Shown in pieces: positions 9,048-18,295 of a DNA stretch of 64,000 nt (position 1 is its first letter; each line of letters starts with the position of its first letter). Origin of the DNA: Gammaproteobacteria bacterium (GTDB lineage Bacteria; Pseudomonadota; Gammaproteobacteria; Pseudomonadales; Ketobacteraceae). The notes below the pieces were generated by a model, which saw only the letters and a program-made list of their open reading frames with translations, did no database searches and had not been told where the DNA came from. The stretch covers positions 83,267 through 147,266 of the forward strand of contig JABLXQ010000011.1 in assembly GCA_013178375.1 (NCBI GenBank). Direction: 5' to 3'. Both the position numbers and the translations under genes were made by a program.

Positions 9048-10889
9048 TCAAGATCCTGCCACGGCCACCCGATTACGCCCTTCCCCTTTCGCCCGGTACA
9101 GCGCAGTGTCGGCCAGCGCCAGCAGTTGCTCCGGCGTGTCACCCACAGTGGGCATCACTGTTGCCAGACCGACGCTGGTGGTAAAGCCAAAAAGGTGCCG
9201 GCCCTGCTGAATCTCCAGCGCTTCAATGCGCGCACGCACGGTTTCTGCAATTACCCGCGCGCCATCGGTGTCAGTGCCCGGCAGTAACAGCAACATTTCT
9301 TCACCGCCCAAACGCACTGCCATGTCGCCGGGTCGACGACACTGCGACATCACCACCGCAGCTGCCTGACGCAGACACTCATCTCCCGCCGGATGACCAT
9401 AGCGGTCGTTCACCTGCTTGAAGTGATCCAGATCCAGCACCAGCAGCGACAGCGGGCTCTGCTCGCGCAACGCACGCTGGAATTCCGCCGCGAACTGCTC
9501 CCCGAAATAACGCCGGTTCTTCAGGCCCGTGAGCGGATCGGTGACACTCAGGCTGGCCAGCGTCGCATTCACCTGTTCCAGCTGCGTCAGGGCATTGGCC
9601 AGTTCCGCCGTGCGTTGCTGCACTTTTTCTTCCAGCTGCGCTTTCGCCTGTTCCTGCACGTGAATCGTTTCCTGGTTGGCCAGATTCACCTGCTGCGCCA
9701 GATGCAGCGACATTTCGATCGCCTGCCGTCCCGCCTGCCGTTCCAGATTGAGGCGCACACCCAGTGCCAGCGACAGCAATACCACCTCAGCCGCAATACC
9801 CGCCGACTGCACCAGCTCGGTAAACCGGTTGTAGGGAACCAGATCCGCCAGCGCGGCCGTGTAAATGCAGGTACCCGTCAGCAAAAAAATCCATGCGATG
9901 GTGAAATAGCGCGCCAGCAGATTGCCCCGCCGCCACTCGATAATGCCAACACCCAGCGCCACCATCGACACAAGCACCCCCATCACCTGAGCCTGCACCA
10001 CCTGCGCCGCTTCCGGCAGCCACAACGCCACCAGCGTTCCCACCAGATACACCGTGCTGATCGCCAGCGTTATCCGGTGCAGCCGGGGCCAGCGCTTTTT
10101 GAGCCCGAGGAAGAAAGAAAAAAACAGCGCGCCGAACATGTAAGTTCCACCAACCGAGATCGACAGCATTTTATCTGCCAGAAACGGGCTGTCCTGCCAC
10201 AGATACTGGAAGCCCACACCATGCAGCAACGCCTGATACAGCGCCACCGTGAACACATAGCCCGCATAAAACAGATGACTGTGATCGCGCACCAGCAACC
10301 AGACGCCCAGGTTGTACAGCATGATCAGCAGCAGCGTGCCGTAAAAAAGCCCCAGCACAATCTGCGCTCTCTGCTCTTCGCGGATGTAATCGTTGATCTG
10401 CCACTGAAACACCGGCAACAACATCAGCCCACCGCTACGCATTCGCAGCAGCAGGGTTTTCGGCTGGCCATCGCCGTGCATTTCAAACAGCGGAAAGCGA
10501 CTGGCGAAATGTCGGCCGGACATGGTGTGATGATCACCCGCTACAGCGAGCGGACCGGTCACGGCGTTGTCATCCAGCTCGAACAGTTCAACGCTGTCGT
10601 AAAACGGCCAGCGGATCTCCAGCAACCAGGGTTCAACATTGCGATCGGCGGGAATATCCAGCCGCAGCCAGAGCGTGCCACTGCTGTAATCCAGATTCGG
10701 CACCTGCGCGCCAGCGGATTGCCAGGCCGTTGGCGGCAACGCCGCAATCTGCTGTGGCGTTTGTTGCTTTTCCTCCAGCAAAAAATACAACCAGGGGTTG
10801 AGTGAGTCGGCCGCCAGCGCGCAATTATTCGCGCCAGCCAGCAGCAAACAGAAAAAAATCAAACATTTCGGAAATTCTGCACGCTTCAC
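9048..10889 (-). CDS. diguanylate cyclase with 7TMR-DISM sensor region
   Basis: 613 aa membrane-bound c-di-GMP synthase. In order: a signal peptide (residues 1-26), a periplasmic 7TMR-DISM extracellular domain (about 30-165), seven hydrophobic helices (about 175-385), a coiled-coil linker (385-445) and a GGDEF domain (448-610). The active-site loop reads GGEEM (528-532) instead of GGDEF/GGEEF. An RPGD inhibitory site (519-522) lies five residues before it, so product feedback is likely. DPLTGLKNRRYF and DLDHFKQVND also match catalytic GGDEF domains. The periplasmic ligand is unknown. The start is a GTG with a weak ribosome-binding site. Confidence 0.9.
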   Translation of the reverse strand: MKRAEFPKCLIFFCLLLAGANNCALAADSLNPWLYFLLEEKQQTPQQIAALPPTAWQSAGAQVPNLDYSSGTLWLRLDIPADRNVEPWLLEIRWPFYDSVELFELDDNAVTGPLAVAGDHHTMSGRHFASRFPLFEMHGDGQPKTLLLRMRSGGLMLLPVFQWQINDYIREEQRAQIVLGLFYGTLLLIMLYNLGVWLLVRDHSHLFYAGYVFTVALYQALLHGVGFQYLWQDSPFLADKMLSISVGGTYMFGALFFSFFLGLKKRWPRLHRITLAISTVYLVGTLVALWLPEAAQVVQAQVMGVLVSMVALGVGIIEWRRGNLLARYFTIAWIFLLTGTCIYTAALADLVPYNRFTELVQSAGIAAEVVLLSLALGVRLNLERQAGRQAIEMSLHLAQQVNLANQETIHVQEQAKAQLEEKVQQRTAELANALTQLEQVNATLASLSVTDPLTGLKNRRYFGEQFAAEFQRALREQSPLSLLVLDLDHFKQVNDRYGHPAGDECLRQAAAVVMSQCRRPGDMAVRLGGEEMLLLLPGTDTDGARVIAETVRARIEALEIQQGRHLFGFTTSVGLATVMPTVGDTPEQLLALADTALYRAKGEGRNRVAVAGS

Positions 10890-11122
10890 GTAAACCCGTT
10901 GAATCGATTAGTGAAAAAGTGGCTGGTCATTCAAGGATAGCAATGCTGATCGTCAAACAGCACCAGTTTCGCTTTGTCCGGATTTTCATGGAGTTACCTC
11001 GCCATATAACCAAATGCAGAAAATTTGCGACGCTCTACATGAATTGAATCTTAGATGCAGATCACAAAACTGTATATTTTTTAATCAACCCCTGGTAGTT
11101 CCACTCCACTTAGAGGTGATTT
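10890..11122. other. intergenic region upstream of two divergent genes
   Basis: AT-richer than its neighbours. It must hold the promoters of the diguanylate cyclase (minus) and of the small DUF6316-like gene (plus). I see no well-spaced -35/-10 pair and no coding potential. A ribosome-binding site (AGAGGTGA, 11112-11119) precedes the small gene. Confidence 0.4.
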
Positions 11123-11317
11123 ATGGATGTCAGGCAGGGCGAAAAAAACAAGACATGGTTCCGCAGCGATCGCATTTTGCATATCAACGACAAATGGTTT
11201 TTTCTAACTCGGGAACAGACGCAGGAAGGGCCCTTCGCTACAAGAGGCGAAGCGGAACGGGAATTGAATTACTACATCCGCAATATGAATCACTTCGAGG
11301 TTATGAGAAACCCCTGA
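11123..11317 (+). CDS. small DUF6316-like protein
   Basis: 64-residue soluble protein. The pattern WFRSDRILHINDKWFFLTREQ...GPF.TRGEAERELNYYI resembles the small DUF6316 proteins I recall from Pseudomonas: two short beta strands with aromatic residues, then a helix. There is no signal peptide, membrane helix or cysteine. The start is strongly supported by AGAGGTGA three bases upstream of the ATG. Function is unknown. It lies alone between the diguanylate cyclase and a phage-lysozyme-like gene, both with their own intergenic spaces. Confidence 0.7.
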   Translation: MDVRQGEKNKTWFRSDRILHINDKWFFLTREQTQEGPFATRGEAERELNYYIRNMNHFEVMRNP

Positions 11318-11571
11318 CAAGACATAAACTAGGAATAACGACGACCGCAAAAAACAGTACCGACAAAATGCGGCAACAAATGGCAACGGATTGCCATCCC
11401 ATATAGCGATCGCTTACCAAACATCACGCTTGATCAACCTGAACAGTATTGAATTTCTGCGCCATCGGACCGATCTTAGTAGGTAGCAGCAGAGATATCA
11501 GTTTCAATGGATCATGGCAGACTCTTTGCTTCACAGCAGTATGAAGATGAAGTTTTGACGGGAGTAACGTC
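11318..11571. other. intergenic region, no gene recognised
   Basis: About 250 AT-rich bases between two small plus-strand genes. An open frame from 11014 runs through part of it out of phase with the DUF6316-like gene and shows no protein-like composition. The only functional signal seen is GGGAGTAA before the ATG at 11572. Confidence 0.35.
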
Positions 11572-12072
11572 ATGGGTATCAGCAGTCATGAATTCCTGCA
11601 ATATGTAATTCAACCCACCCTACGACAATTGGGTGTGCAGTCAGAAGGCGCAGAACAGCTTTTGCTGGCCACCGCGCATCACCAGTCGGGTCTGGGCAAG
11701 CACTTGCAGTTCAGGAACGGCATCGGTGTGTATGGCATCAGCGAGCAACAACACCGGGAAGTATGGGATCACTATCTGGCGTTCGATTCCGACCTGGCCA
11801 GCCAGATTCGCGGCATGGCGTCACAGCATGAATTCCCCAAAGCACCCCACCTGGAACTGGCCACCAACCTGAGTTACGCCACAGCGATCGCGTGGATGAT
11901 TTACCGCTATCGCAAGGCGTATATTCCGGATATTTTCAACGCGCAGGATTTGTCGAAGTGCTGGCGGGATTGTTTTCTGGAGCGTCAGGGCAGCGAGAAA
12001 GATGCAGCGGATTTTCAGTGCGGCTATCACGACCTGATGCAGAGCTTGGCTGCCACCAGCCTGGCGGCGTGA
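11572..12072 (+). CDS. phage-lysozyme-like protein, catalytic Glu apparently replaced
   Basis: 166 aa, cytoplasmic by sequence (no signal peptide). The arrangement FLQYVIQPTLRQLG, then LLLATAHHQSGLG, GIGVYGIS, HREVWDHYLAF and NLSYATAIAWMIYRY resembles small phage proteins of the lysozyme/transglycosylase-like fold that I recall. In those the third segment usually reads ATAxxESGLG; here the expected Glu is Gln38, so hydrolytic activity may be lost. No other phage gene is nearby. GGGAGTAA before the ATG supports translation. It is convergent with aceF. Function is not known; homology is inferred by pattern and not by alignment. Confidence 0.65.
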   Translation: MGISSHEFLQYVIQPTLRQLGVQSEGAEQLLLATAHHQSGLGKHLQFRNGIGVYGISEQQHREVWDHYLAFDSDLASQIRGMASQHEFPKAPHLELATNLSYATAIAWMIYRYRKAYIPDIFNAQDLSKCWRDCFLERQGSEKDAADFQCGYHDLMQSLAATSLAA

Positions 12073-12104
12073 TGGCAGCGTTGCAGGATTTACAAAAGAA
12101 GAAT

Positions 12105-13802
12105 TTACAAAAGCAGTCGGCGGATATCCGCCAGCTGTTGTGACAGGTAGGCAGTAAAGCGCGCAGCCTGGGCACCATCGATAACCCGGTGATCATAGGA
12201 CAGCGACAGCGGCAACATCAGGCGCGCCACAAAGTCCTTGCCGTTGTACACCGGCTTGAACTGGGATTTCGAAACACCCAGAATCGCCACCTCCGGCCAG
12301 TTCACAATCGGTGTGAACGCCGTGCCACCAATCCCGCCCAAAGACGAAATCGAGAATGTGGCTCCCTGCATGTCACCCGGCGACAGCTTCTTCGCCCGCG
12401 CTTTCTGACTCAACACCTGCATATCCTTCGCAATATCGAGCACGGATTTCTTGTCCGCATCGCGAATGACGGGCACCACCAGGCCGTTGGGCGTATCCAC
12501 CGCAATGCCGATGTGAACATACTTTTTGAAAACCAGCTGTTCACCGCCCACATGCAACGAGCTGTTGAAGCGCGGGAAGGCCAGCAGTGACTTGGCGCAG
12601 GCTTTCACCATGAACGCCAGAATCGTCAGCTTCACCTCCTGATCCTTCAGCGCCGCCGATTCAGATTTGCGGAAGGTTTCCAGATCGGTGATATCGGCTT
12701 CGTCGAACTGGGTGACATGGGGAATGTGCACCCAGGCGCGATGCAGGTTGGCTGCACTGAGCTTGTTGATGCGGCTCAACTCCACCATTTCCACCGGGCC
12801 AAACTGGCTGAAATCGATTTCCGGCAGCGGCGGCAGGCCACTGCCGGATGCCATGGCGGTCGCCACGGATTTGTCGCTCAACCGCTGTTTGACGAAGGCG
12901 TGCACGTCTTCCTTCAGGATGCGATTGCGCGGCCCAGTGGATTTTACCAGCCCCAGGTCCACACCCAGTTCCCGCGCCAGCAAACGCACCGCAGGGCCGG
13001 CGTGAACTTTGGAAGCGGGCGCGGAGACCGCCGGCGTTGCGACGGAAGCTGCAGAAGCAGCCGCTTTCGCAGGCGCTGCCGTTGTCGCGGGAGCGGAAGG
13101 TTCAGCGGCTGGCACGCTGGCCGCTGCCGCCGGTTTCGCCGCAACGGCAGCATCAGCCGCACCCTGCACCAGCAATTCCAGCACCGGCGCACCCTGCGTC
13201 ACCTTGTCGCCCACTTTCAGCAACAGTTTCTGCACAGTTCCCGCCTGCGGACAGGGCACTTCCATGGTGGCTTTGTCAGATTCCAGCACCAACATGGTCT
13301 GCTCTTTCGCCAGCACATCGCCTTCCTTCACGGAAATTTCGATCACATCCACCGCATCGGCAGTGCCGATGTCGGGAATGGTCACGGTGATGCTGGTCGC
13401 TGCGCCAGATGATGCAGCCGACGCTGAACTTTCAACAGCCGCCGGCTTTTCCGCCGGAGCTGCAGCCGCTTTTTCCGGCGCAGGCTTGGTCGCGATCGGC
13501 GCAGCCTTTTCAGCGGCGGGAGCTGGCTTCGTAGCAGCCGGAACTGCAGCGGCCCCTTCTCCCGTCTCCATCGCCATCACCTTGTCGCCCTGCTTCACCT
13601 GCTGGCCGACACTCACCACGATCTGCTGCACCACACCTTCAAACGGCGACGGCACTTCCACCGTCGCCTTGTCGGATTCCAGTACCAGTAATGTTTGTTC
13701 CTTGCTGACCCGATCACCCGGCTTCACCGAAATTTCGATGACATCCACCGCTGCGGTTCCACCCAGATCAGGCACTAACACGTCTTTGACTGCCACAGTC
13801 AT
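12105..13802 (-). CDS. aceF: pyruvate dehydrogenase E2, dihydrolipoyllysine acetyltransferase
   Basis: E2 core of the pyruvate dehydrogenase complex (565 aa), moving acetyl groups from E1 to CoA. Two lipoyl domains carry modified lysines in DKATVE (Lys45) and DKATME (Lys177). They are joined by flexible Ala/Pro-rich linkers (about 82-135 and 212-262). A peripheral-subunit-binding domain (265-303) and the catalytic domain (about 335-565) with DHRVIDG (His538) follow. Two lipoyl domains, not the three of E. coli, is the Pseudomonas-type layout. The ATG has GGAAGGAGAT immediately upstream and lies ten bases after the aceE stop. No E3 (lpd) gene is in the window. Confidence 0.97.
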   Translation of the reverse strand: MTVAVKDVLVPDLGGTAAVDVIEISVKPGDRVSKEQTLLVLESDKATVEVPSPFEGVVQQIVVSVGQQVKQGDKVMAMETGEGAAAVPAATKPAPAAEKAAPIATKPAPEKAAAAPAEKPAAVESSASAASSGAATSITVTIPDIGTADAVDVIEISVKEGDVLAKEQTMLVLESDKATMEVPCPQAGTVQKLLLKVGDKVTQGAPVLELLVQGAADAAVAAKPAAAASVPAAEPSAPATTAAPAKAAASAASVATPAVSAPASKVHAGPAVRLLARELGVDLGLVKSTGPRNRILKEDVHAFVKQRLSDKSVATAMASGSGLPPLPEIDFSQFGPVEMVELSRINKLSAANLHRAWVHIPHVTQFDEADITDLETFRKSESAALKDQEVKLTILAFMVKACAKSLLAFPRFNSSLHVGGEQLVFKKYVHIGIAVDTPNGLVVPVIRDADKKSVLDIAKDMQVLSQKARAKKLSPGDMQGATFSISSLGGIGGTAFTPIVNWPEVAILGVSKSQFKPVYNGKDFVARLMLPLSLSYDHRVIDGAQAARFTAYLSQQLADIRRLLL

Positions 13803-13812
13803 ATCTCCTTCC

Positions 13813-16473
13813 TTACGCGGCCGGCGGGTAGGGTTTGTCAGGATTGATGTTGAAGCGGCGGATCGCATCATTGACCTTGCTGCGGCCGATCAACCCTTTA
13901 TCCGCCAGCGCGTGAAGCGCGGCCACTGTGATGAAGTAGCGGTCCACTTCGAAGAAATGGCGCAACTGTTCGCGGGAATCGCTGCGGCCGTAGCCGTCGG
14001 TACCCAGCGCGGTGAAGTGATTGCGCACGAAGGGCGCGATCTGGTCGGCATGCACTTTCATGTAATCCGACGCTGCCACCACCGGGCTCTTGCGACTGCG
14101 CAGCACGCGCGTCACGTACGGCAGCTTGGGTTCCTCCAGCGGATGCAGCATGTTCCAGCGCTGCAGTTCCATCGCTTCGCGCCGCAGCTCGTTGAAGCTG
14201 GTGACACTCCACACATCCGCCGCCACGCCGTACACATCCGCAAGAATTTCCGCCGCCGCTTCCACCTCGCGCAGGATCGAACCGCTGCCCAGCAGTTGCA
14301 CCCGCAGCTTGTTGGCTTCGTCGCCTTCCTTCAGCAGATACATGCCTTTCAGGATGCCCTCTTCCGCGCCCTTTGGCAGTGCCGGGTGCACGTAGTTTTC
14401 GTTCTGCACCGTGATGTAGTAGAAAATGTTTTCCTTGTTCTGGTACATGCGGCGCAAACCGTCTTGCAGGATCACAGCCAGTTCGTACGAATAAGCAGGA
14501 TCATAGGCAACGCAGTTCGGAATGGTGGCCGCCAGTACATGGCTGTGACCATCCTGGTGTTGCAAGCCTTCGCCGTTGAGCGTAGTGCGGCCCGCGGTGG
14601 CACCGATCAAAAAGCCGCGTGCCTGGGCATCGCCCGCCGCCCAGGCCAGATCGCCGACGCGCTGGAAGCCGAACATGGAATAGAAAATGTAGAACGGAAT
14701 CATCGGGTAGTTGTTGACGGAATAGGACGTCGCCGCCGCGATCCAGGCTGCCATCGCGCCGGCTTCGTTGATGCCCTCTTCCAGAATGCGGCCCTTGATG
14801 TCCTCACGGTAATACATCACCTGTTCCGAATCCGCCGGCTTGTACAGCTGGCCCACAGCGGAATAAATTCCCAACTGACGGAACATGCCTTCCATACCAA
14901 AGGTGCGCGCTTCATCGGGCACGATCGGCACGACGCGCTCGCCGATATTCTGCAGCTTGATCAGCGAATTCATCATCCGTACCAGTGCCATGGTGGTGGA
15001 CATCTCGCGGTCCTTGCTGCCTTCCAGCATGGGGCCAAATACACCCAGCTCCGGCGCCTCCAGCGTTTCGCATTCGGTGCGACGGGACGGCAGGTAACCA
15101 CCCAGCGCCATCCGGTGCTCGTGCATGTAGCGCATTTCGTTGCTGTCTTCGGCGGGGCGGTAGAACGGCAGTTTCGCCAGTTCGTCGTCGCTGAACGGCA
15201 TGTCGAAACGGTCGCGGAAGGATTTCAGGCTGTCGATATCCAGCGTTTTCATCTGGTGCGCCTTGTTGGCGGACTCACCGGCACCAGTACCATAACCTTT
15301 CACGGTTTTCGCCAGAATCACAGTGGGCTGGCCCTTGTGATTCATCGCCGCCTGATACGCGGCAAACAATTTGTAAGGATCGTGACCGCCACGATTGAGC
15401 TGGAAGATTTCCTCGTCGGTCATGTCGGCGACCAGCTCGCGCAGTTCCGGATACTTGCCAAAGAAATGCTCGCGGGTAAAAGCGCCGCCGTGGTTCTTGA
15501 ACGCCTGGTATTCGCCGTCCACCACTTCTTCCATGCGCTGGCGCAGCACACCGAGTTTGTCGCGCGCCAGCAGCGGATCCCACTTGCGGCCCCACACCAC
15601 TTTAATCACATTCCAGCCGGCACCACGGAACACGCCTTCCAGTTCCTGGATGATTTTGCCGTTGCCACGCACCGGGCCATCCAGACGCTGCAGGTTGCAG
15701 TTGATCACGAACACCAGGTTGTCGAGTTTTTCGCGGCCTGCCAGCGAAATACAACCGAGGGATTCCGGCTCGTCACACTCGCCGTCACCCAGAAATGCCC
15801 ATACCTTGCGATCTTCCCGCTTGATCAGCTCGCGGTTCTGCAGGTACTTCATGAAATGGGCCTGATAGATCGCCTGGATCGGACCCAGCCCCATCGACAC
15901 CGTGGGGAATTGCCAGAAATTCGGCATCAGCCAGGGGTGCGGATAGGACGACAATCCCTCCTTCTTCACCTCGCGGCGGAAATTCTCGATCTGCTTTTCG
16001 GAAATGCGCCCTTCCAGAAACGCGCGGGCATAAATACCGGGAGCGGAATGACCCTGATAGAAAATCAGGTCACCGCCGAACGTCTCGGTGGGTGCGCGAA
16101 AAAAGTGGTTGAAGCCCACGTCGTACAGGGTGGCGGACGAGGCGAAACTGGAAATGTGGCCACCCAGTTCATCGTCAGTCAGGTTGGCCCGCTGCACCAT
16201 GGCCAGCGCGTTCCAGCGGATCAGCGAGCGGATGCGCCGCTCCAGATAGAGATCACCGCGAAAGGTGGCTTCCTTTTCAACAGGAATGGTGTTCAGGTAG
16301 GGCGTGGTGAGGCGGGTTTGCTGCACGCCGGCAATGCGGGCGCGTTCGGCAAGGCGGTCCAGCAGGTAGCTCGCCCGCTCCGGCCCCACGCTTTCCAGCA
16401 CCGAGTCCAAAGCGTCGATCCATTCCTGGGTTTCCACCGGGTCGACATCATCGTAAAAACGTTCACGGGTCAT
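13813..16473 (-). CDS. aceE: pyruvate dehydrogenase E1 component, homodimeric
   Basis: Thiamine-diphosphate-dependent E1 (886 aa) that decarboxylates pyruvate and acetylates the lipoyl groups of AceF. The ThDP motif is visible as FLGDGECDEPES ... VFVINCNLQRLDGPV. The N-terminus with TQEWIDAL and the C-terminal DGYGRSD match gammaproteobacterial AceE, and the length is normal. AGGAG lies about nine bases before the ATG. Upstream, a TATACT box at 16564-16569 (minus) is a possible -10, and a small hairpin sits in the leader. It is the first gene of aceE-aceF. Confidence 0.97.
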   Translation of the reverse strand: MTRERFYDDVDPVETQEWIDALDSVLESVGPERASYLLDRLAERARIAGVQQTRLTTPYLNTIPVEKEATFRGDLYLERRIRSLIRWNALAMVQRANLTDDELGGHISSFASSATLYDVGFNHFFRAPTETFGGDLIFYQGHSAPGIYARAFLEGRISEKQIENFRREVKKEGLSSYPHPWLMPNFWQFPTVSMGLGPIQAIYQAHFMKYLQNRELIKREDRKVWAFLGDGECDEPESLGCISLAGREKLDNLVFVINCNLQRLDGPVRGNGKIIQELEGVFRGAGWNVIKVVWGRKWDPLLARDKLGVLRQRMEEVVDGEYQAFKNHGGAFTREHFFGKYPELRELVADMTDEEIFQLNRGGHDPYKLFAAYQAAMNHKGQPTVILAKTVKGYGTGAGESANKAHQMKTLDIDSLKSFRDRFDMPFSDDELAKLPFYRPAEDSNEMRYMHEHRMALGGYLPSRRTECETLEAPELGVFGPMLEGSKDREMSTTMALVRMMNSLIKLQNIGERVVPIVPDEARTFGMEGMFRQLGIYSAVGQLYKPADSEQVMYYREDIKGRILEEGINEAGAMAAWIAAATSYSVNNYPMIPFYIFYSMFGFQRVGDLAWAAGDAQARGFLIGATAGRTTLNGEGLQHQDGHSHVLAATIPNCVAYDPAYSYELAVILQDGLRRMYQNKENIFYYITVQNENYVHPALPKGAEEGILKGMYLLKEGDEANKLRVQLLGSGSILREVEAAAEILADVYGVAADVWSVTSFNELRREAMELQRWNMLHPLEEPKLPYVTRVLRSRKSPVVAASDYMKVHADQIAPFVRNHFTALGTDGYGRSDSREQLRHFFEVDRYFITVAALHALADKGLIGRSKVNDAIRRFNINPDKPYPPAA

Positions 16474-16494
16474 TCAATACAACTCCTGGTATTG

Positions 16495-16513
16495 CAAAAC
16501 TTTTTGAGTTTTG
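16495..16513 (-). promoter_or_regulatory. hairpin in the aceE leader
   Basis: Perfect 7-bp inverted repeat CAAAACT/AGTTTTG (16495-16501 and 16507-16513) with a five-base loop, just upstream of the aceE ribosome-binding site. It could be an RNA hairpin or an operator. It does not match the PdhR operator of enterobacteria. No function can be assigned from sequence. Confidence 0.3.
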
Positions 16514-16629
16514 GGTTTCGCTTGTGGCTGTACCGCGCCCAGCCGTCCCTACTGTCTGGTTACAGTATAGGAAGGCGTCACCGATTTGGTGCAACGCCGC
16601 CGGGCGACGGTGATGAATGCTCTACCTGA

Positions 16630-17502
16630 TCAGCTGATGATGGTGAGGATGGCAATCACGACGATCCAGAAGATCAGAACGTTACTGCGCAGATCCTGGG
16701 CGGAATGAATCCGGCGGATACCTTCCGACGCCAGTTCATCCTCGTCCGTGGGCAGATCCTTGAAATCCAGCCCCATCTTTACCGCCAGTTTGAGCACGAT
16801 TTCCGCTTCGCGGTCGGTAGCGCGAAAGCGTCGAACGGCAACAGCAAATGCCTTGCCGTTAAAACAGAGTGCCGCAATGGTCATGGCCACCGCCCGCGCG
16901 GGGACACCATCCAGTGCATGCAGAAATTCAATGCCGATTTTTTTCCAGGCAGAGGGCGTATCCGCCTGCGGATCGGGCACCCGGGGCAGCAACACGGTGA
17001 ACAGGTACAGCGCCAGCCCGCCCAGACCAAAAATGCCGTACCAGAACAGCGGCGCAAACAGCGTCTGGTTAATGCGCACCCAGTATTGGGTGACAGTCTG
17101 GCTGAGCAGCTCCGATGGGCTCACCATGCGGCCATAATCGAACGTCTGGTTACCGTGCTCGTAAGCCGCCTGCCATTCCTTGTTGCGCCAGCGCTTCAGA
17201 AACGGCACCAGCGTGGCCTCCAGCCGGCGGAAATCGAGGCACGCCGTCAATAACACCACCGCCAGCACCGCCCCCGTCAGGGTGAACGCCCAACCTTCCA
17301 GATAGGTACCCACCAGCCAGCCCAGCAACGTGGGCGGCAACACATACAGGCCATAACCCGCAGCCGGGTGCAGCGACTGCAGGAACGATTGCTGCTGGAA
17401 ACGGTTCAGGTAGGCGAGCCCCCACTGGCCATCGGCAAAATAGGCGGGCACGTAAGCTTCCTTCACCGCCCACAGTGCCAGCAGAAGAGCCAGTAACGTC
17501 AT
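16630..17502 (-). CDS. ampE: AmpE-like inner membrane protein
   Basis: 290 aa polytopic membrane protein of the AmpE/CobD-like family. Features are the N-terminal helix, paired helices near residues 55-90, the cytoplasmic LVPFLKRWRNKEW region, an Asn/Tyr-rich stretch RMVSPSEL..QTVTQYWVRINQTLFAPLFWY that is typical of the family, and a C-terminal helix. It lies directly downstream of ampD in the same direction, as in Pseudomonas and enterobacteria, where AmpE modulates beta-lactamase induction in a way that is not well understood. The role here is inferred from synteny. The ATG is preceded by GGGAGCGA. Confidence 0.87.
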   Translation of the reverse strand: MTLLALLLALWAVKEAYVPAYFADGQWGLAYLNRFQQQSFLQSLHPAAGYGLYVLPPTLLGWLVGTYLEGWAFTLTGAVLAVVLLTACLDFRRLEATLVPFLKRWRNKEWQAAYEHGNQTFDYGRMVSPSELLSQTVTQYWVRINQTLFAPLFWYGIFGLGGLALYLFTVLLPRVPDPQADTPSAWKKIGIEFLHALDGVPARAVAMTIAALCFNGKAFAVAVRRFRATDREAEIVLKLAVKMGLDFKDLPTDEDELASEGIRRIHSAQDLRSNVLIFWIVVIAILTIIS

Positions 17503-17595
17503 GGATCGCTCCCTTCCAAGATCATGATTTCTTAAGCCTAACAGATTTTACCGCCGGTTCTTAGACGGACGGGTCACGAACCGCCGGGCGCCCGT

Positions 17596-18174
17596 TCAGG
17601 CAGTGGATTCGGTCTCGTCCAGCAGACGGTTCAGCAGCGCCCAGTCAAAGCCGGTGCCGGGGTCGCTTTTGCGGCCGGGTGCGATGTCGGAATGGCCCGC
17701 AATTCTTTGCCGTAACAGCGTGGGATAGGTGCGCAGCAGGCTGCGGATCACCCGCGCCAGACTGGCATATTGCGCCTGCTCGAAGGGGCCCGTGTCGGTA
17801 CCCTCCAGCTCGATGCCGATTGAGAAATCGTTACAATTTTCCCGCCCGTCATAACGGGACTGACCCGCATGCCAGGCGCGCTGGTCGAACGGCACGAACT
17901 GCACCAGGCTGCCGTCGCGGCGGATCAGCAGGTGGGCCGACACCTGCAATTGGTGAATACCCAGAAAATAGGGATGGCCATCCGCCGGCAGGCAATTGGT
18001 GAACAGCTGCTCGATGGCAGGCCCCCCGAACTCCCCCGGCGGCAGGCTGATGCTGTGCAGCACCAGCAGATCCGCCACGCATCCGGCGGGGCGCGCGTTG
18101 AAATTGGGCGACGGCACCTGACGGGCCTCATCCAGGCGGTGGTCGGTGATACGGGGGAATGGGGCTTCGTTCAA
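17596..18174 (-). CDS. ampD: 1,6-anhydro-N-acetylmuramyl-L-alanine amidase
   Basis: Cytoplasmic zinc amidase (192 aa) of the Amidase_2 family that cleaves the peptide from anhydro-muropeptides during wall recycling, lowering the inducer of ampC where AmpR is present. Visible are the first zinc His in LVLHSISLP, the NCNDFSIGIELEG core and GHSDIAPGRKSDPG, holding the second His and the zinc Asp. No signal peptide, as expected for AmpD and unlike AmpDh paralogues. Followed by ampE after 93 bases. Confidence 0.95.
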   Translation of the reverse strand: MNEAPFPRITDHRLDEARQVPSPNFNARPAGCVADLLVLHSISLPPGEFGGPAIEQLFTNCLPADGHPYFLGIHQLQVSAHLLIRRDGSLVQFVPFDQRAWHAGQSRYDGRENCNDFSIGIELEGTDTGPFEQAQYASLARVIRSLLRTYPTLLRQRIAGHSDIAPGRKSDPGTGFDWALLNRLLDETESTA

Positions 18175-18295
18175 GGCAACCAGGCTCCGGTGTTGTTATG
18201 CGGGTACCGGCACCGATAGTAGGCGCAGCGGGGGATTCTGGCAAAGAAACCGGAAAGGCAAACCCGGGAAAGCTGGGCGGATTTGTTTGTGAAAG

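Noticed and set aside
13009..16629. Long plus-strand open frame (over 1200 codons) opposite aceF-aceE
   Set aside because: It is antisense to two unmistakable genes, has Ala/Thr/Ser- and His/Arg/Gln-rich composition typical of reverse-strand shadows in GC-rich DNA, and no recognisable motif.
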